Positions 16,183 to 24,702 of a DNA stretch of 64,000 nt are shown here, in pieces. This DNA is from CAIWHR01 sp963788185 (lineage in GTDB: Bacteria > Pseudomonadota > Gammaproteobacteria > Burkholderiales > Casimicrobiaceae): contig CAWBGE010000022.1 of assembly GCA_963788185.1 (NCBI GenBank), positions 66,582 through 130,581 on the forward strand, read 5' to 3'. Numbering within the stretch: the stretch's first letter is position 1; each line of letters begins with the position of its first letter. Position numbers and translations under genes: made by a program. The notes below the pieces were generated by a model, which ran no database searches, was not told the origin of the DNA, and worked only from the letters and a program-made list of their open reading frames with translations.

Positions 16183-16836
16183 TCAACGGTAAGCGTCTTT
16201 CAGCGCATCGCGCACCAGCGCCTGCAGCTGCGCCAGGCCGAAGTCCGGCAGTGGCCGGCCATTGACGAAGTACTCCGGCGTCATGGTGACGTTGAGCGCC
16301 TTGGCGTCGTTGCGGTCCTGTTCGAGGTTGCGGGCCACGTCGGGCGAATTCATGTCGGCCCGCAGTTGCTCGAGATTCAAGCCTGCGCCGCCGAGCACCT
16401 CCCAGGCCATTTCCGGCCGGGCGGTGTGGTTGCTCACCCAACGCGACTGGTTGGCCAGCACCGCTTCCAGCGCGGGCCAGTACTTGCCCTGCCTGCGGCT
16501 CGCTTCGAGCATCTTCACTACCTCGAGTGATCCATTGTGCAGGGGAAGGTGGCGGACCGACAGGCGGATCCGGTCCGGATTCGCCGCCATCATCTTCTTG
16601 ACCTGCGGGTAGAACGCGGCGCAGGTTTCGCATGCCGGATCGAGAAACTCGACGATGTGCACCTTGGCCTCCGCGTTGCCGAGCGACGGCGAATGATTGC
16701 TGGCAAGCGCCGCCTGGTTCTGACCGATCAGCTTGCCCCAGCGCTGGATCCTGTCGCTCTTGTACAGCAGGACGCCGCCGGCGAAGACCAGCAGCAGTGC
16801 AACGACGGAAACGACAAAGAGCGTCCTGCGGCTCAT
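16183..16836 (-). CDS. DsbA-family thiol:disulfide oxidoreductase, membrane-anchored
   Basis: This 217-residue protein has one N-terminal helix (residues 5-24) that would anchor the rest in the periplasm. The thioredoxin-fold domain follows, with EFLDPACETC (CxxC at Cys69/Cys72) and the cis-Pro region VTMTPEYFVNG. It resembles the DsbA/DsbG-type proteins paired with BdbC. Its ATG overlaps the preceding dsbB-like gene by four bases (ATGA), so the two are translationally coupled. It would oxidise or shuffle disulfides in exported proteins; the nearby CusCBA genes suggest a link to copper stress, which is inference. Confidence 0.85.
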   Translation of the reverse strand: MSRRTLFVVSVVALLLVFAGGVLLYKSDRIQRWGKLIGQNQAALASNHSPSLGNAEAKVHIVEFLDPACETCAAFYPQVKKMMAANPDRIRLSVRHLPLHNGSLEVVKMLEASRRQGKYWPALEAVLANQSRWVSNHTARPEMAWEVLGGAGLNLEQLRADMNSPDVARNLEQDRNDAKALNVTMTPEYFVNGRPLPDFGLAQLQALVRDALKDAYR

Positions 16837-17333
16837 CGCGAACTCCTGAAATGGGCGGCGATGAGCAACGCGCTCATCGCCAGAAAGGCGAGAAAGGAAA
16901 GCAGCGGAATCGACAGGAAGCCGAGCCACTCGATCTGCACGTCCCTGCACGAAACCCCCTGCCGGCAGGGCTGGATGCTCTCCGGAATCACGCCGTAGAC
17001 CAGCAGCAACTGGAACAGCGAGATCACACCACCGACAACGAGCAGCGGCAACGCGTAGCGCACGACCCGAGGGTCGAAGGGGAAGAGGCCCATCGGCAGC
17101 ACCAGCACCATTGGGAAGATGAAGATGCGCTGGTACCAGCACAGCGCGCAGGGCGGCAACTGCATCACTTCGCTGAAGAACAGCGCGCCCAGCGTTGACA
17201 CGCAGGCGACCAGCCAGCAGCCGAAGACGAGCATCCAGGCGGTGTCGGGTCCGGAGCCGACCTGTGCCGGGCTGGGGCCGTTGCGCAAACGTGTTGTCAC
17301 TTTCCGTTCCAGTCCCAATCCATCGGACGGCAT
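16833..17333 (-). CDS. DsbB/BdbC-like disulfide oxidoreductase
   Basis: This protein of up to 166 residues has four transmembrane helices. The first periplasmic pair is CALCWYQR (CxxC followed by the Arg typical of DsbB/BdbC) and the second is PCRQGVSC, so it can pass disulfides to the coupled DsbA-like protein and electrons to quinone. ATG 17333 gives a 30-residue hydrophilic leader; a start nearer to the helix (MLVFGCW) is possible. It is the second DsbB in the window, after 3531-4043. A paired REP-like repeat separates it from cusA. Confidence 0.85.
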   Translation of the reverse strand: MPSDGLGLERKVTTRLRNGPSPAQVGSGPDTAWMLVFGCWLVACVSTLGALFFSEVMQLPPCALCWYQRIFIFPMVLVLPMGLFPFDPRVVRYALPLLVVGGVISLFQLLLVYGVIPESIQPCRQGVSCRDVQIEWLGFLSIPLLSFLAFLAMSALLIAAHFRSSR

Positions 17334-17353
17334 GAATCCTGCATCGAAGGTCT

Positions 17354-17421
17354 TTGCAGGAGCGGCTTCAGCCGCGAATCAACGATACGACATTGCCTTC
17401 GCGCCTGAAGGCGCTCCTGCA
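17354..17421. repeat. REP-like palindromic repeat, copy 3 (paired)
   Basis: Starts TTGCAGGAGCGGCTTCAGCC and closes with CTGAAGGCGCTCCTGCA. The two arms are inverted around a 25-base spacer. It lies between the cusA stop and the dsbB-like start and may act as an attenuator or mRNA stabiliser between them. Confidence 0.82.
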
Positions 17422-17435
17422 CTACAGCAACACCG

Positions 17436-20400
17436 TCACCGCGGCAGCCGCCAACCCTTCACCAGCGCGTAGATCGCGGGGATCACCGCCAGCGTCAGCA
17501 CCGTCGACGAGATCATGCCGCCGACCATCGGCGCGGCGATCCGGCTCATGACCTCCGAACCGGTGCCCGTCCCCCACATGATCGGCAGCAGGCCCGCCAT
17601 GATAGCCACCACCGTCATCATCTTGGGGCGCACGCGCTCGACCGCACCCTCCATCACCGCGGCGTAAAGGTCGCTTGCGGTCGGATTGACACCTTCGGTC
17701 GCGCGCTGGTCGCGGATCTTCTGCCACGCCTGGTCGAGGTAGATCAGCATCACCACACCGGTCTCGGCCGCCACCCCGGCCAGGGCGATGAAGCCGACAG
17801 CCACGGCCACCGACATGTTGTAACCCAGCCACCACATCAGCCAGATGCCGCCGACCAGCGCGAAGGGCACCGACAACATGACGATGAAGGTCTCGGTGAG
17901 CCGGCGGAAGTTGAGATACAGCAGCAGGAAGATCAGCAGCAGGGTGACCGGAACCACCACCTTCAGCTTTTCCAGCGCGCGCTCCATGTATTCGAACTGC
18001 CCGCTCCAGGCGATGTAGTACCCGGGCGGGAACTTGACCTGATCGTTGACCGCTTTGCGTGCATCGGCGACGTAGCCGCCGATGTCGCGATCGCGGATGT
18101 CGACGTAGATGTAGGCGGAGAGCAGCGCGTTCTCGGTGCGGATCGCCGGCGCGCCCTTGGTGATGCGGATGTTCGCCAGCTGGCCGAGCGGCAGCATCGC
18201 GCCGTCCATCGTCGGCACCAGCACCGACTGCGCGATCTGCTGCGGATCGCCGCGCAGTTCGCGCGGGTAGCGGACGCTTACGCCGAAGCGCTCGCGGCCC
18301 TCGACGGTGGTGGTCACCATCTCGCCGCCAAGCGCGATGGCGATGACGTCCTGGAGTTCGCCGACGGCGAGTCCGTAGCGCGCCAGCGCCTGCCGGTCGG
18401 GCTCGATGTCGAGGTAGTAGCCGCCGGTGATCCGCTCGGCGAACGCGCTGGTCGTCCCGGGCACATTCTTGACGACCGCCTCGATCTCCTTGGCCAGGCG
18501 CTCCATCTCGGTGAGGTCCTTGCCGAACACCTTGATGCCGATCGGCGTGCGGATGCCGGTCGAAAGCATGTCGGTGCGCGCCTTGATCGGCATCGTCCAG
18601 GCATTCGATACGCCGGGAATCTGCAGCGCCTTGTCCATCTCCGCGGTCAGCTTGTCGATGGTCATACCCGCGCGCCACTCGGCTTCGGGCTTCAGATTGA
18701 TCACGGTTTCGAACATCTCGACCGGTGCCGGGTCGGTCGCGGTCTGCGCGCGCCCCGCCTTGCCGAAGACCGAGGCCACTTCCGGGAAGCTCTTGATGAT
18801 CTTGTTCTGCGTTTGGAGGAGTTCGGCGGCCTTGGTGATCGACATCGCCGGCAGCGACGTCGGCATGTAGAACAGTGTCCCTTCGTTCAGCGTCGGCATG
18901 AATTCGGATCCGAGCCGCATCGCCGGCCAGGCGGTGACGGCCAGCGCGACCATGGCGATGACGATCGTCGTCACCTTGAAGCGCATCACGGCGGCGATGA
19001 TCGGCCGGTAGATCCAGATCAGGAAACGGTTGACCGGATTCTTCGCCTCCGGCATCACCTTGCCGCGGATGAACAGCATCATCAGCACCGGCACCAGCGT
19101 CACCGACAGCAGCGCCGCGCCCGCCATGGCGAAGGTCTTGGTGTAGGCCAGCGGCGAGAACAGGCGCCCTTCCTGGCCTTCGAGGCTGAATACGGGCAGG
19201 AATGACACGGTGATGATCAGCAGCGAGAAGAAGAGCGCGGGGCCCACCTCCCGGCAGGCGTCGATCATCGCCTGCGTCCGCGATTCGCCTGGCTTCATGC
19301 GCTCGAGGTGCTTGTGCGCGTTCTCGATCATCACGATCGCGGCGTCGATCATCGCGCCGACGGCGATGGCGATGCCGCCCAGACTCATGATGTTGGAGTT
19401 CATGCCCAAAAGGCGCATGGCGATGAAGGCGATGAGTATCCCGACGGGCAGCATCAGGATCGCCACCAGCGCGCTGCGCACATGCAACAGGAAGACGATG
19501 CACACGGCGGCGACGATGAGGCTTTCCTCGATCAGCGTGCGCTTCAGGGTGTCGATGGCGCGATGGATGAGATCGGAGCGATCGTAGGTGGTGACGATCT
19601 CGACGCCCGCCGGCAGCCCGCTCTTCACCTCGTCGATCTTGGCCTTGAGGTTGTGGATCACTTCCAGCGCGTTCTGTCCGTAGCGGGCCATTGCGATGCC
19701 CGACACGACCTCGCCCTCGCCGTTGAGTTCGGTCAGGCCGCGGCGCTCGTCGGGGCCGAGTTCGACGCGGGCGATGTCGCGGATCAGTACCGGCGTGCCC
19801 TTGTCGCTCTTCACCACCAGTTGCTCGATGTCGGCGCGGCCGCGCAGGTAGCCGCGCCCGCGCACCATGTACTCGGCCTCGGCCATCTCGATGACGCGCC
19901 CGCCGACGTCGCGGTTCGACTCGCGGATCACCTGTGCGACCTTGGCCAGCGGGATGTTGTAGGCGCGCAGCCGGGTCGGGTCGACGGTGACCTGGTACTG
20001 CTGGACGAAGCCACCGACGCTCGCGACCTCGGCAACGCCGGGCGCCTTCGCCAGCTGGTAGCGCAGGTACCAGTCCTGGATGGTGCGCAATTCGGCCAGC
20101 GTGTGCTGCGCGCTGACCACCGCGTACTGGTAGACCCAACCCACGCCGGTGGCGTCGGGGCCCAACTGTGGGGTCACGCCGCGCGGCAGGCGGCCGGCGG
20201 CGAAATTGAGATACTCGAGCACGCGCGAGCGCGCCCAGTAGATGTCGGTGCCGTCCTCGAAGATCACGTAGACGAACGACGCGCCGAAGAACGAGAAGCC
20301 GCGGACGACTTTCGATTTCGGCACCGACAGCATTGCCGTGGTCAACGGATAAGTGACCTGGTCCTCGACCACCTGCGGCGCCTGGCCGGGGAACTCGGTG

Positions 20401-20549
20401 TAGATGATCACCTGAACGTCGGACAGGTCGGGCAGCGCGTCCAGCGGCGTCTTGATGACCGCGTAGATTCCAGCCAGCACGACGAACGCGGTGGCGAGGA
20501 GAACCAGCAAGCTGTTCTTCGCCGACCACTCGATGAGTTTGCCCAGCAC
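17436..20549 (-). CDS. cusA: Copper/silver efflux RND pump CusA
   Basis: This 1037-residue inner-membrane RND transporter expels periplasmic or cytoplasmic Cu(I)/Ag(I) through CusBC. It shows TM1 at residues 14-31, two large periplasmic loops and 12 helices. The TM4 motif GAMIDAAIVMIENAHK is the monovalent-metal (CusA) version rather than the CzcA form. Methionines for metal relay are visible in LFYMPTSLPAMS and NAWTMPIKARTDM. Length and LNEGTLFYMP are typical. It is the last gene of cusFCBA, separated from cusB by an 89-base gap holding a REP-like repeat. A second long frame on the same strand is only its +1 shadow. Confidence 0.93.
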   Translation of the reverse strand: MLGKLIEWSAKNSLLVLLATAFVVLAGIYAVIKTPLDALPDLSDVQVIIYTEFPGQAPQVVEDQVTYPLTTAMLSVPKSKVVRGFSFFGASFVYVIFEDGTDIYWARSRVLEYLNFAAGRLPRGVTPQLGPDATGVGWVYQYAVVSAQHTLAELRTIQDWYLRYQLAKAPGVAEVASVGGFVQQYQVTVDPTRLRAYNIPLAKVAQVIRESNRDVGGRVIEMAEAEYMVRGRGYLRGRADIEQLVVKSDKGTPVLIRDIARVELGPDERRGLTELNGEGEVVSGIAMARYGQNALEVIHNLKAKIDEVKSGLPAGVEIVTTYDRSDLIHRAIDTLKRTLIEESLIVAAVCIVFLLHVRSALVAILMLPVGILIAFIAMRLLGMNSNIMSLGGIAIAVGAMIDAAIVMIENAHKHLERMKPGESRTQAMIDACREVGPALFFSLLIITVSFLPVFSLEGQEGRLFSPLAYTKTFAMAGAALLSVTLVPVLMMLFIRGKVMPEAKNPVNRFLIWIYRPIIAAVMRFKVTTIVIAMVALAVTAWPAMRLGSEFMPTLNEGTLFYMPTSLPAMSITKAAELLQTQNKIIKSFPEVASVFGKAGRAQTATDPAPVEMFETVINLKPEAEWRAGMTIDKLTAEMDKALQIPGVSNAWTMPIKARTDMLSTGIRTPIGIKVFGKDLTEMERLAKEIEAVVKNVPGTTSAFAERITGGYYLDIEPDRQALARYGLAVGELQDVIAIALGGEMVTTTVEGRERFGVSVRYPRELRGDPQQIAQSVLVPTMDGAMLPLGQLANIRITKGAPAIRTENALLSAYIYVDIRDRDIGGYVADARKAVNDQVKFPPGYYIAWSGQFEYMERALEKLKVVVPVTLLLIFLLLYLNFRRLTETFIVMLSVPFALVGGIWLMWWLGYNMSVAVAVGFIALAGVAAETGVVMLIYLDQAWQKIRDQRATEGVNPTASDLYAAVMEGAVERVRPKMMTVVAIMAGLLPIMWGTGTGSEVMSRIAAPMVGGMISSTVLTLAVIPAIYALVKGWRLPR

Positions 20550-20573
20550 TCCGTTGTTCCCTTCCGGCGATTT

Positions 20574-20629
20574 GTTGTAGGAGCGCCTTCAGCCGCGAAC
20601 GGCCTTCGCGCCTGAAGGCGCTCCTGCAA
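20574..20629. repeat. REP-like palindromic repeat, copy 4 (paired)
   Basis: TTGTTGTAGGAGCGCCTTCA opens and CCTGAAGGCGCTCCTGCAA closes an inverted pair. It lies inside the cus operon between cusB and cusA and could tune CusA expression relative to CusB. Confidence 0.82.
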
Positions 20630-20638
20630 TGTTCGCCC

Positions 20639-22210
20639 TTAGCGTCGCGTGGTCGCCACCGGCGCGATCGACGTGATCACCCATTCACCGGGCTTCCGCT
20701 CGACGAACTCGAAGTCGACCGTGGTGCCAGGCTTCAGCCCTTCGAGCAACGACGGATTCGCCGGCACGAACTCCATGGTCATCGCAGGCCACTTGAGACT
20801 GGGCACCGGTTCGTGCTTCACCGACAGCGTTCCCGCCTTGGCGTCGATGTCAACGACGCTGCCGTGTCCCTTGTGCCCCACTCTGGTGGCTTCCGAGGCT
20901 CCCGTGGCGGTCGCGCTACCGAAGCCGCCGATGGCGGCCTTGAGGTTGCTTTCGGCGTCGATCAGGAAATTGGCGGCGGTCACGACCGGCTCGCCCTCCT
21001 TCACGCCGTCGAGGATCTCGACGTGGGTATCGCTGCGGGCGCCGAGCTTGACCTCGCGCGGCTCGTAGCGTCCTTCCGCCCGTTGAATGAACACGATGCG
21101 GCGCGTTCCGCTGTCGATGACGGCCGACGTCGGTACCGTGACGACCTTGGCCCTGGTGCCGACCGGCAGCTCGACCTCGGCGAACATCGCGGGCTTCAAC
21201 TGCTGTCCCGGATTGGCGAGTTCGATGCGGATCGGGACCGTGCGCGTCTCCGGCTTGAGCGTCGGGTAGATGTAGGTGATCCGGCCATCGAAGGTCTTGC
21301 CGGGATAGGCGTTGAATCTGAGCTTCGCCACGCTGCCGACGCGAATCTGTCCGAGATCCTGCTCGAACACGTCGGCGATGATCCACACCGCGGAGAGATC
21401 GGCGATCTGGAAGAGCGCCTCGCCGGGCATGAAGCGCATGCCCTGCAACGCCTTCTTCTCCAGCACGATGCCGCCCGCCGGCGACCGGAATGTCAACGTG
21501 CGGCGGATTTCGCCGGTGCCCACCAGCGCCTTCACCTGCTCGTCCGGAATGTCCCAGTTGCGCAGGCGCGCGAGACTCGATTCGGCGAGCCGGCTCATCC
21601 CCGCCTGCGCGTCGCCACCGGCATCCTTCAATGCCTCGACACCCTTGACCGCGATCAGGTACTCACGCTGCGCCGACACGAGCTCCGGAGCGTAGACCTC
21701 GAACAGCGGCTGGCCCATTGCCACCGGCTGGCCGGTCGCGTTGACGTGCAGTTTCTCGACCCAGCCTTCGAACTTGGGCGCCACGGCGACGACCCGCCGC
21801 TCGTCGATCTCGACCCGCCCCAGCGCGCGCACGTTGCGGTCGAGCACCCGGAGCGCCGCGGGTTCGGTGCGCACGCCGAGCATCTGCACCCGATCGACGC
21901 TGATCTTCACCGACTTGCCGTCGTCGGCAGCGTCGTCGTCGCCTTCGTAGACAGGGATGTAGTCCATCCCCATCGGGTCCTTCTTCGGCGTCGGCGAGGT
22001 GTCCGGCAGTCCCATCGGGTTGCGGTAGAAACGGATCTTGCGTGCCGGTTTGGCAGTATCCACCGGCGTCGCGCCGGGCGTGATGGCCCCCGCAGGCGCG
22101 GGGGACGCGACCGGCGTGCTGTGCGGCGCCCGGTTAGCCCACCAATAGCCACCCGCGACACCCAGCGCCAGCATCGCTGCCGCAGCCAACGCGGCGGTTC
22201 CGGTCTTCAC
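20639..22210 (-). CDS. cusB: Cus membrane-fusion protein with C-terminal CusF domain
   Basis: This 523-residue periplasmic adaptor links CusA and CusC. Order: N-terminal membrane anchor (residues 5-24), a heavy-metal-binding segment FYRNPMGLPDTSPTPKKDPM with GMDY, barrel-sandwich and hairpin regions, then an added domain of about 80 residues ending at the C-terminus. That domain reads HEPVPSLKWPAMTMEF, the complete CusF Cu(I) site (His, Trp, Met, Met). The GTG at 22210 (VKTGTAALA) has GGGAG upstream and overlaps the cusC stop by four bases (GTGA). E. coli CusB lacks the fused CusF domain. Confidence 0.92.
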   Translation of the reverse strand: MKTGTAALAAAAMLALGVAGGYWWANRAPHSTPVASPAPAGAITPGATPVDTAKPARKIRFYRNPMGLPDTSPTPKKDPMGMDYIPVYEGDDDAADDGKSVKISVDRVQMLGVRTEPAALRVLDRNVRALGRVEIDERRVVAVAPKFEGWVEKLHVNATGQPVAMGQPLFEVYAPELVSAQREYLIAVKGVEALKDAGGDAQAGMSRLAESSLARLRNWDIPDEQVKALVGTGEIRRTLTFRSPAGGIVLEKKALQGMRFMPGEALFQIADLSAVWIIADVFEQDLGQIRVGSVAKLRFNAYPGKTFDGRITYIYPTLKPETRTVPIRIELANPGQQLKPAMFAEVELPVGTRAKVVTVPTSAVIDSGTRRIVFIQRAEGRYEPREVKLGARSDTHVEILDGVKEGEPVVTAANFLIDAESNLKAAIGGFGSATATGASEATRVGHKGHGSVVDIDAKAGTLSVKHEPVPSLKWPAMTMEFVPANPSLLEGLKPGTTVDFEFVERKPGEWVITSIAPVATTRR

Positions 22211-23484
22211 AAGTCTTCTCCCACCAGCCGCTCGATCTCGGCCAGACGCATCTGCGCTTCGGCATTCGCCTTCTCTCGGTCCTGCTTCGCCTTGCGGATC
22301 TGGCGCTGTGCTTCGAGCAGGGTGGCGAAGTCGATGCGGCCGTTCTCGTAAGCGGCAAGCGCCGACTGCAGCGTCAGGCTCGCCTGCGGCAAAAGGTGAG
22401 TGGTGATCAGGTCGTCGATCCGGCGGGCGGCATCGAGGGCGGCGAGGTGTTCGCCGAGTTCGGAGCGCGCCTGCAGCAAGGTGGCTTCCTTGCGCGAGCG
22501 GGCGGCAGAGAGCATCGACTCCGCCTCGGACTCCTGCGCGCGGCGCGACCCCTGCTGCAGCGGGATATTGACCTCGACCATCAGCTCCCATTCGTTGATC
22601 CTGCTGCCCATCTGGATCGGCGACACCCCGACCGCGAAATCCGGGTAGCGGTTGCGGTAGGTCAGGTCGCGTCCGCGCTCGGCCGACTGGATGCGCGCAT
22701 CCTCGACCGCGAGCTGGGGGTTGTTCGCCACCAGCCGATCGGCAAGTGCCGCGGGATCGAGCCGCGCCGGCGGCGGCAACGCTCGGGTACGCCTGGGTTC
22801 CGCCAATGGCGCATTGGCCGGACGAGTAAGCAGGCTGTTGAGCTTCACCTGCCACTGCCGCTTGTCACTGTCCAGCATCACCAGGTCGGTGCGCATGCCG
22901 GTCAGTTCGACCTGGGCGCGGATCGCGTCCTGCTGCGGTACGAGTCCGCTCGCGTAGCGCACCTGCGCCAGGCTCTCCAGACTGCCCATGAGCGTGAGCA
23001 CCTCGCGCGCCAGTTCCTCGTTGCGCGCAGCGAGCTGGTACTGGGCGTAGGCGATCTTGATCCTGGCGGCGAGCTCGGCCCAGTTCGCGGCGACGCGTCG
23101 ATCGGCCTGCAGCGCATCGGCTTCCGCCACCCCTTGCCGGAGATCGCGCTTGCCCCAGAAGGGGAGGGACTGCGAAAACGTGTACTTGGTCGAACCGACC
23201 TTGGCCGGGGACAGGCTGGGCGACGCGTCGCTGCCGGCATTGGTGATGTTCATCAGCTCGGTCTTGAACATCGGATCGGGCAGCGCACCCGCCGGGCCGA
23301 TGCGTTGCTGCGCCGCCGCCGCCTCGTGCCGCATCGCCGCGAGCTCCGGATGCCGGTCGCGTGCGTAGGCGAGCAGGCTCTCGACGCTGTCGCCGGGAAG
23401 CGCGTCCTGTGCCGATGCCGCGAAGGCCGCCAGGCACAGTGACGCGAACAGCGCTGCCGGTCTTGGATGGCGACGAACGAACAT
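22207..23484 (-). CDS. cusC: Cus outer-membrane factor, TolC family
   Basis: This 425-residue outer-membrane efflux protein completes the CusCBA tripartite pump. A signal peptide ends near AAFAASAQ. Two TolC-type repeats follow, with long alpha-helical, Ala/Arg/Glu-rich stretches such as AARNEELAREVLTLMGSLES. The start MFVRRHPRP is chosen because it begins directly at the signal peptide; nine upstream codons add nothing. It lies 35 bases after cusF and overlaps cusB. There is no obvious lipobox, unlike E. coli CusC. Confidence 0.88.
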   Translation of the reverse strand: MFVRRHPRPAALFASLCLAAFAASAQDALPGDSVESLLAYARDRHPELAAMRHEAAAAQQRIGPAGALPDPMFKTELMNITNAGSDASPSLSPAKVGSTKYTFSQSLPFWGKRDLRQGVAEADALQADRRVAANWAELAARIKIAYAQYQLAARNEELAREVLTLMGSLESLAQVRYASGLVPQQDAIRAQVELTGMRTDLVMLDSDKRQWQVKLNSLLTRPANAPLAEPRRTRALPPPARLDPAALADRLVANNPQLAVEDARIQSAERGRDLTYRNRYPDFAVGVSPIQMGSRINEWELMVEVNIPLQQGSRRAQESEAESMLSAARSRKEATLLQARSELGEHLAALDAARRIDDLITTHLLPQASLTLQSALAAYENGRIDFATLLEAQRQIRKAKQDREKANAEAQMRLAEIERLVGEDL

Positions 23485-23519
23485 GGGAATTCGCGAAGGC
23501 GCAGGTGCCAAGGACGAGG

Positions 23520-23864
23520 CTACTTGACTGCTTCGTAGGCGACGAGGGTGAGTTCGCCGCCGGGCATGTCCGCCGCGAACCGGATCTTTTCGCCAGCCTT
23601 CAGTTTCTTCGTCCAGGCCGGGTCCTTGACGCGAAAGGTCATCGTCATCTTCGGCATGTTGAGGTTCTTGATGTCGTCATGCGCGATCGTCACTTCACCG
23701 CGGTCGGCATCGACCTTCTTCACGACGCCATTGGTCATCGGCATCGCGGCCGGCGCCGCGGTCTTCGCCGTGGACATGTGCTGCGAGTGGTCGGTCTGGC
23801 CGAAGGCGGCGAGCGGAACGGCGGCGACAACGGCGACGAGGATTGCGGCAGGAAGGGCATTCAC
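23520..23864 (-). CDS. cusF: Periplasmic copper/silver chaperone CusF
   Basis: This 114-residue secreted protein has a signal peptide ending about AAFGQ and a His/Met-rich linker (TDHSQHM), then the CusF OB-fold. The Cu(I) site reads IAHDDIKNLNMPKMTMTF: His62, Met73 and Met75 are kept, but the capping Trp of E. coli CusF (Trp44) is Met70. The GTG at 23864 has AGGAG seven bases upstream; the nearby ATG is out of frame. It is the first gene of cusFCBA and is divergent from cusRS. It would hand metal to CusB. Confidence 0.88.
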   Translation of the reverse strand: MNALPAAILVAVVAAVPLAAFGQTDHSQHMSTAKTAAPAAMPMTNGVVKKVDADRGEVTIAHDDIKNLNMPKMTMTFRVKDPAWTKKLKAGEKIRFAADMPGGELTLVAYEAVK

Positions 23865-23941
23865 CGGGGGTCTCCTGGTTTCGGGTGCGGAACGGTGCTT
23901 GCAGTATCGGGTTGCAGGCAGTACGGCAGCCTGACGTGAAC

Positions 23942-23957
23942 ATTACATCGCTGTAAT
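23942..23957. promoter_or_regulatory. Probable CusR/CopR box
   Basis: ATTACA-TCGC-TGTAAT is a perfect inverted repeat midway between the divergent cusF (start 23864) and cusR (start 24022). It resembles the TGTAA/TTACA-type boxes of CopR/CusR/CzcR-class regulators and could serve both promoters. Confidence 0.65.
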
Positions 23958-24021
23958 CTGCGTGCCATGGAAGCGGCGCGTGCGGCACAATGCCCGGGAT
24001 GCCGACGCTGGCGCAAAGGCG

Positions 24022-24702
24022 ATGAAGATCCTGATAGTCGAAGACGAGCCCAAGACCGGCGCGTACCTCAAGCAGGGGCTCGCCGAAGCCGGATTCGTCA
24101 CCGATCTCGCGCGTGACGGCATCGACGGCATTCACCTGGGCTCGAGCGAAGACTACGACCTCGTCATCCTCGACGTCATGCTGCCCGGCGCCGACGGCTG
24201 GCAGGTGCTCGCGGCGCTGCGCCGTGCGGGGCGCGACATGCCGGTGCTCTTTCTCACCGCGCGCGACGGCGTGGAAGACCGCGTCAAGGGACTCGAGGCG
24301 GGCGCCGACGACTATCTCGTCAAGCCGTTCGCATTCTCGGAGCTTCTGGCCCGCGTGCGCACGCTGCTGCGCCGTGGCAAGGTGCGCGAATCCGAGTCGT
24401 TGCGCGTCGCCGATCTCGAACTCGACCTCATGCGGCGGCGCGTCGTGCGGGGCGGACGGCGGATCGACCTCACGGCCAAGGAGTTCGCGCTGCTCGAACT
24501 CCTGCTGCGCCGCCGCGGCGAAGTGCTGCCGCGGTCGCTGATCGCTTCGCAGGTGTGGGACATGAATTTCGACAGCGATACCAACGTGATCGAGGTGGCG
24601 GTGCGGCGCCTGCGGGCCAAGATCGACGATGATTTCGACGTCAAGCTGATCCGCACCGTGCGCGGCATGGGCTATGTGATCGAACTGCCCGAGGCCGCAT
24701 GA
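24022..24702 (+). CDS. cusR: Copper response regulator, OmpR family
   Basis: This 226-residue response regulator has a receiver domain at 1-115 with phospho-acceptor Asp51 (VILDVMLPG) and Lys in YLVKPF. A winged-helix DNA-binding domain follows (LTAKEFALLELLLRRRGEVLPRS...). It matches the heavy-metal CusR/CopR/IrlR group. ATG 24022 follows GCAAAGG; upstream codons lack receiver homology. It overlaps the kinase gene by four bases. It probably activates cusFCBA through the palindrome at 23942. Confidence 0.9.
   Translation: MKILIVEDEPKTGAYLKQGLAEAGFVTDLARDGIDGIHLGSSEDYDLVILDVMLPGADGWQVLAALRRAGRDMPVLFLTARDGVEDRVKGLEAGADDYLVKPFAFSELLARVRTLLRRGKVRESESLRVADLELDLMRRRVVRGGRRIDLTAKEFALLELLLRRRGEVLPRSLIASQVWDMNFDSDTNVIEVAVRRLRAKIDDDFDVKLIRTVRGMGYVIELPEAA

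Noticed and set aside
17422..20529. Second frame of about 1035 codons on the cusA strand
   Set aside because: It is cusA read one frame off, Arg/Gly/Asp-rich with no membrane segments; the high GC keeps it open.
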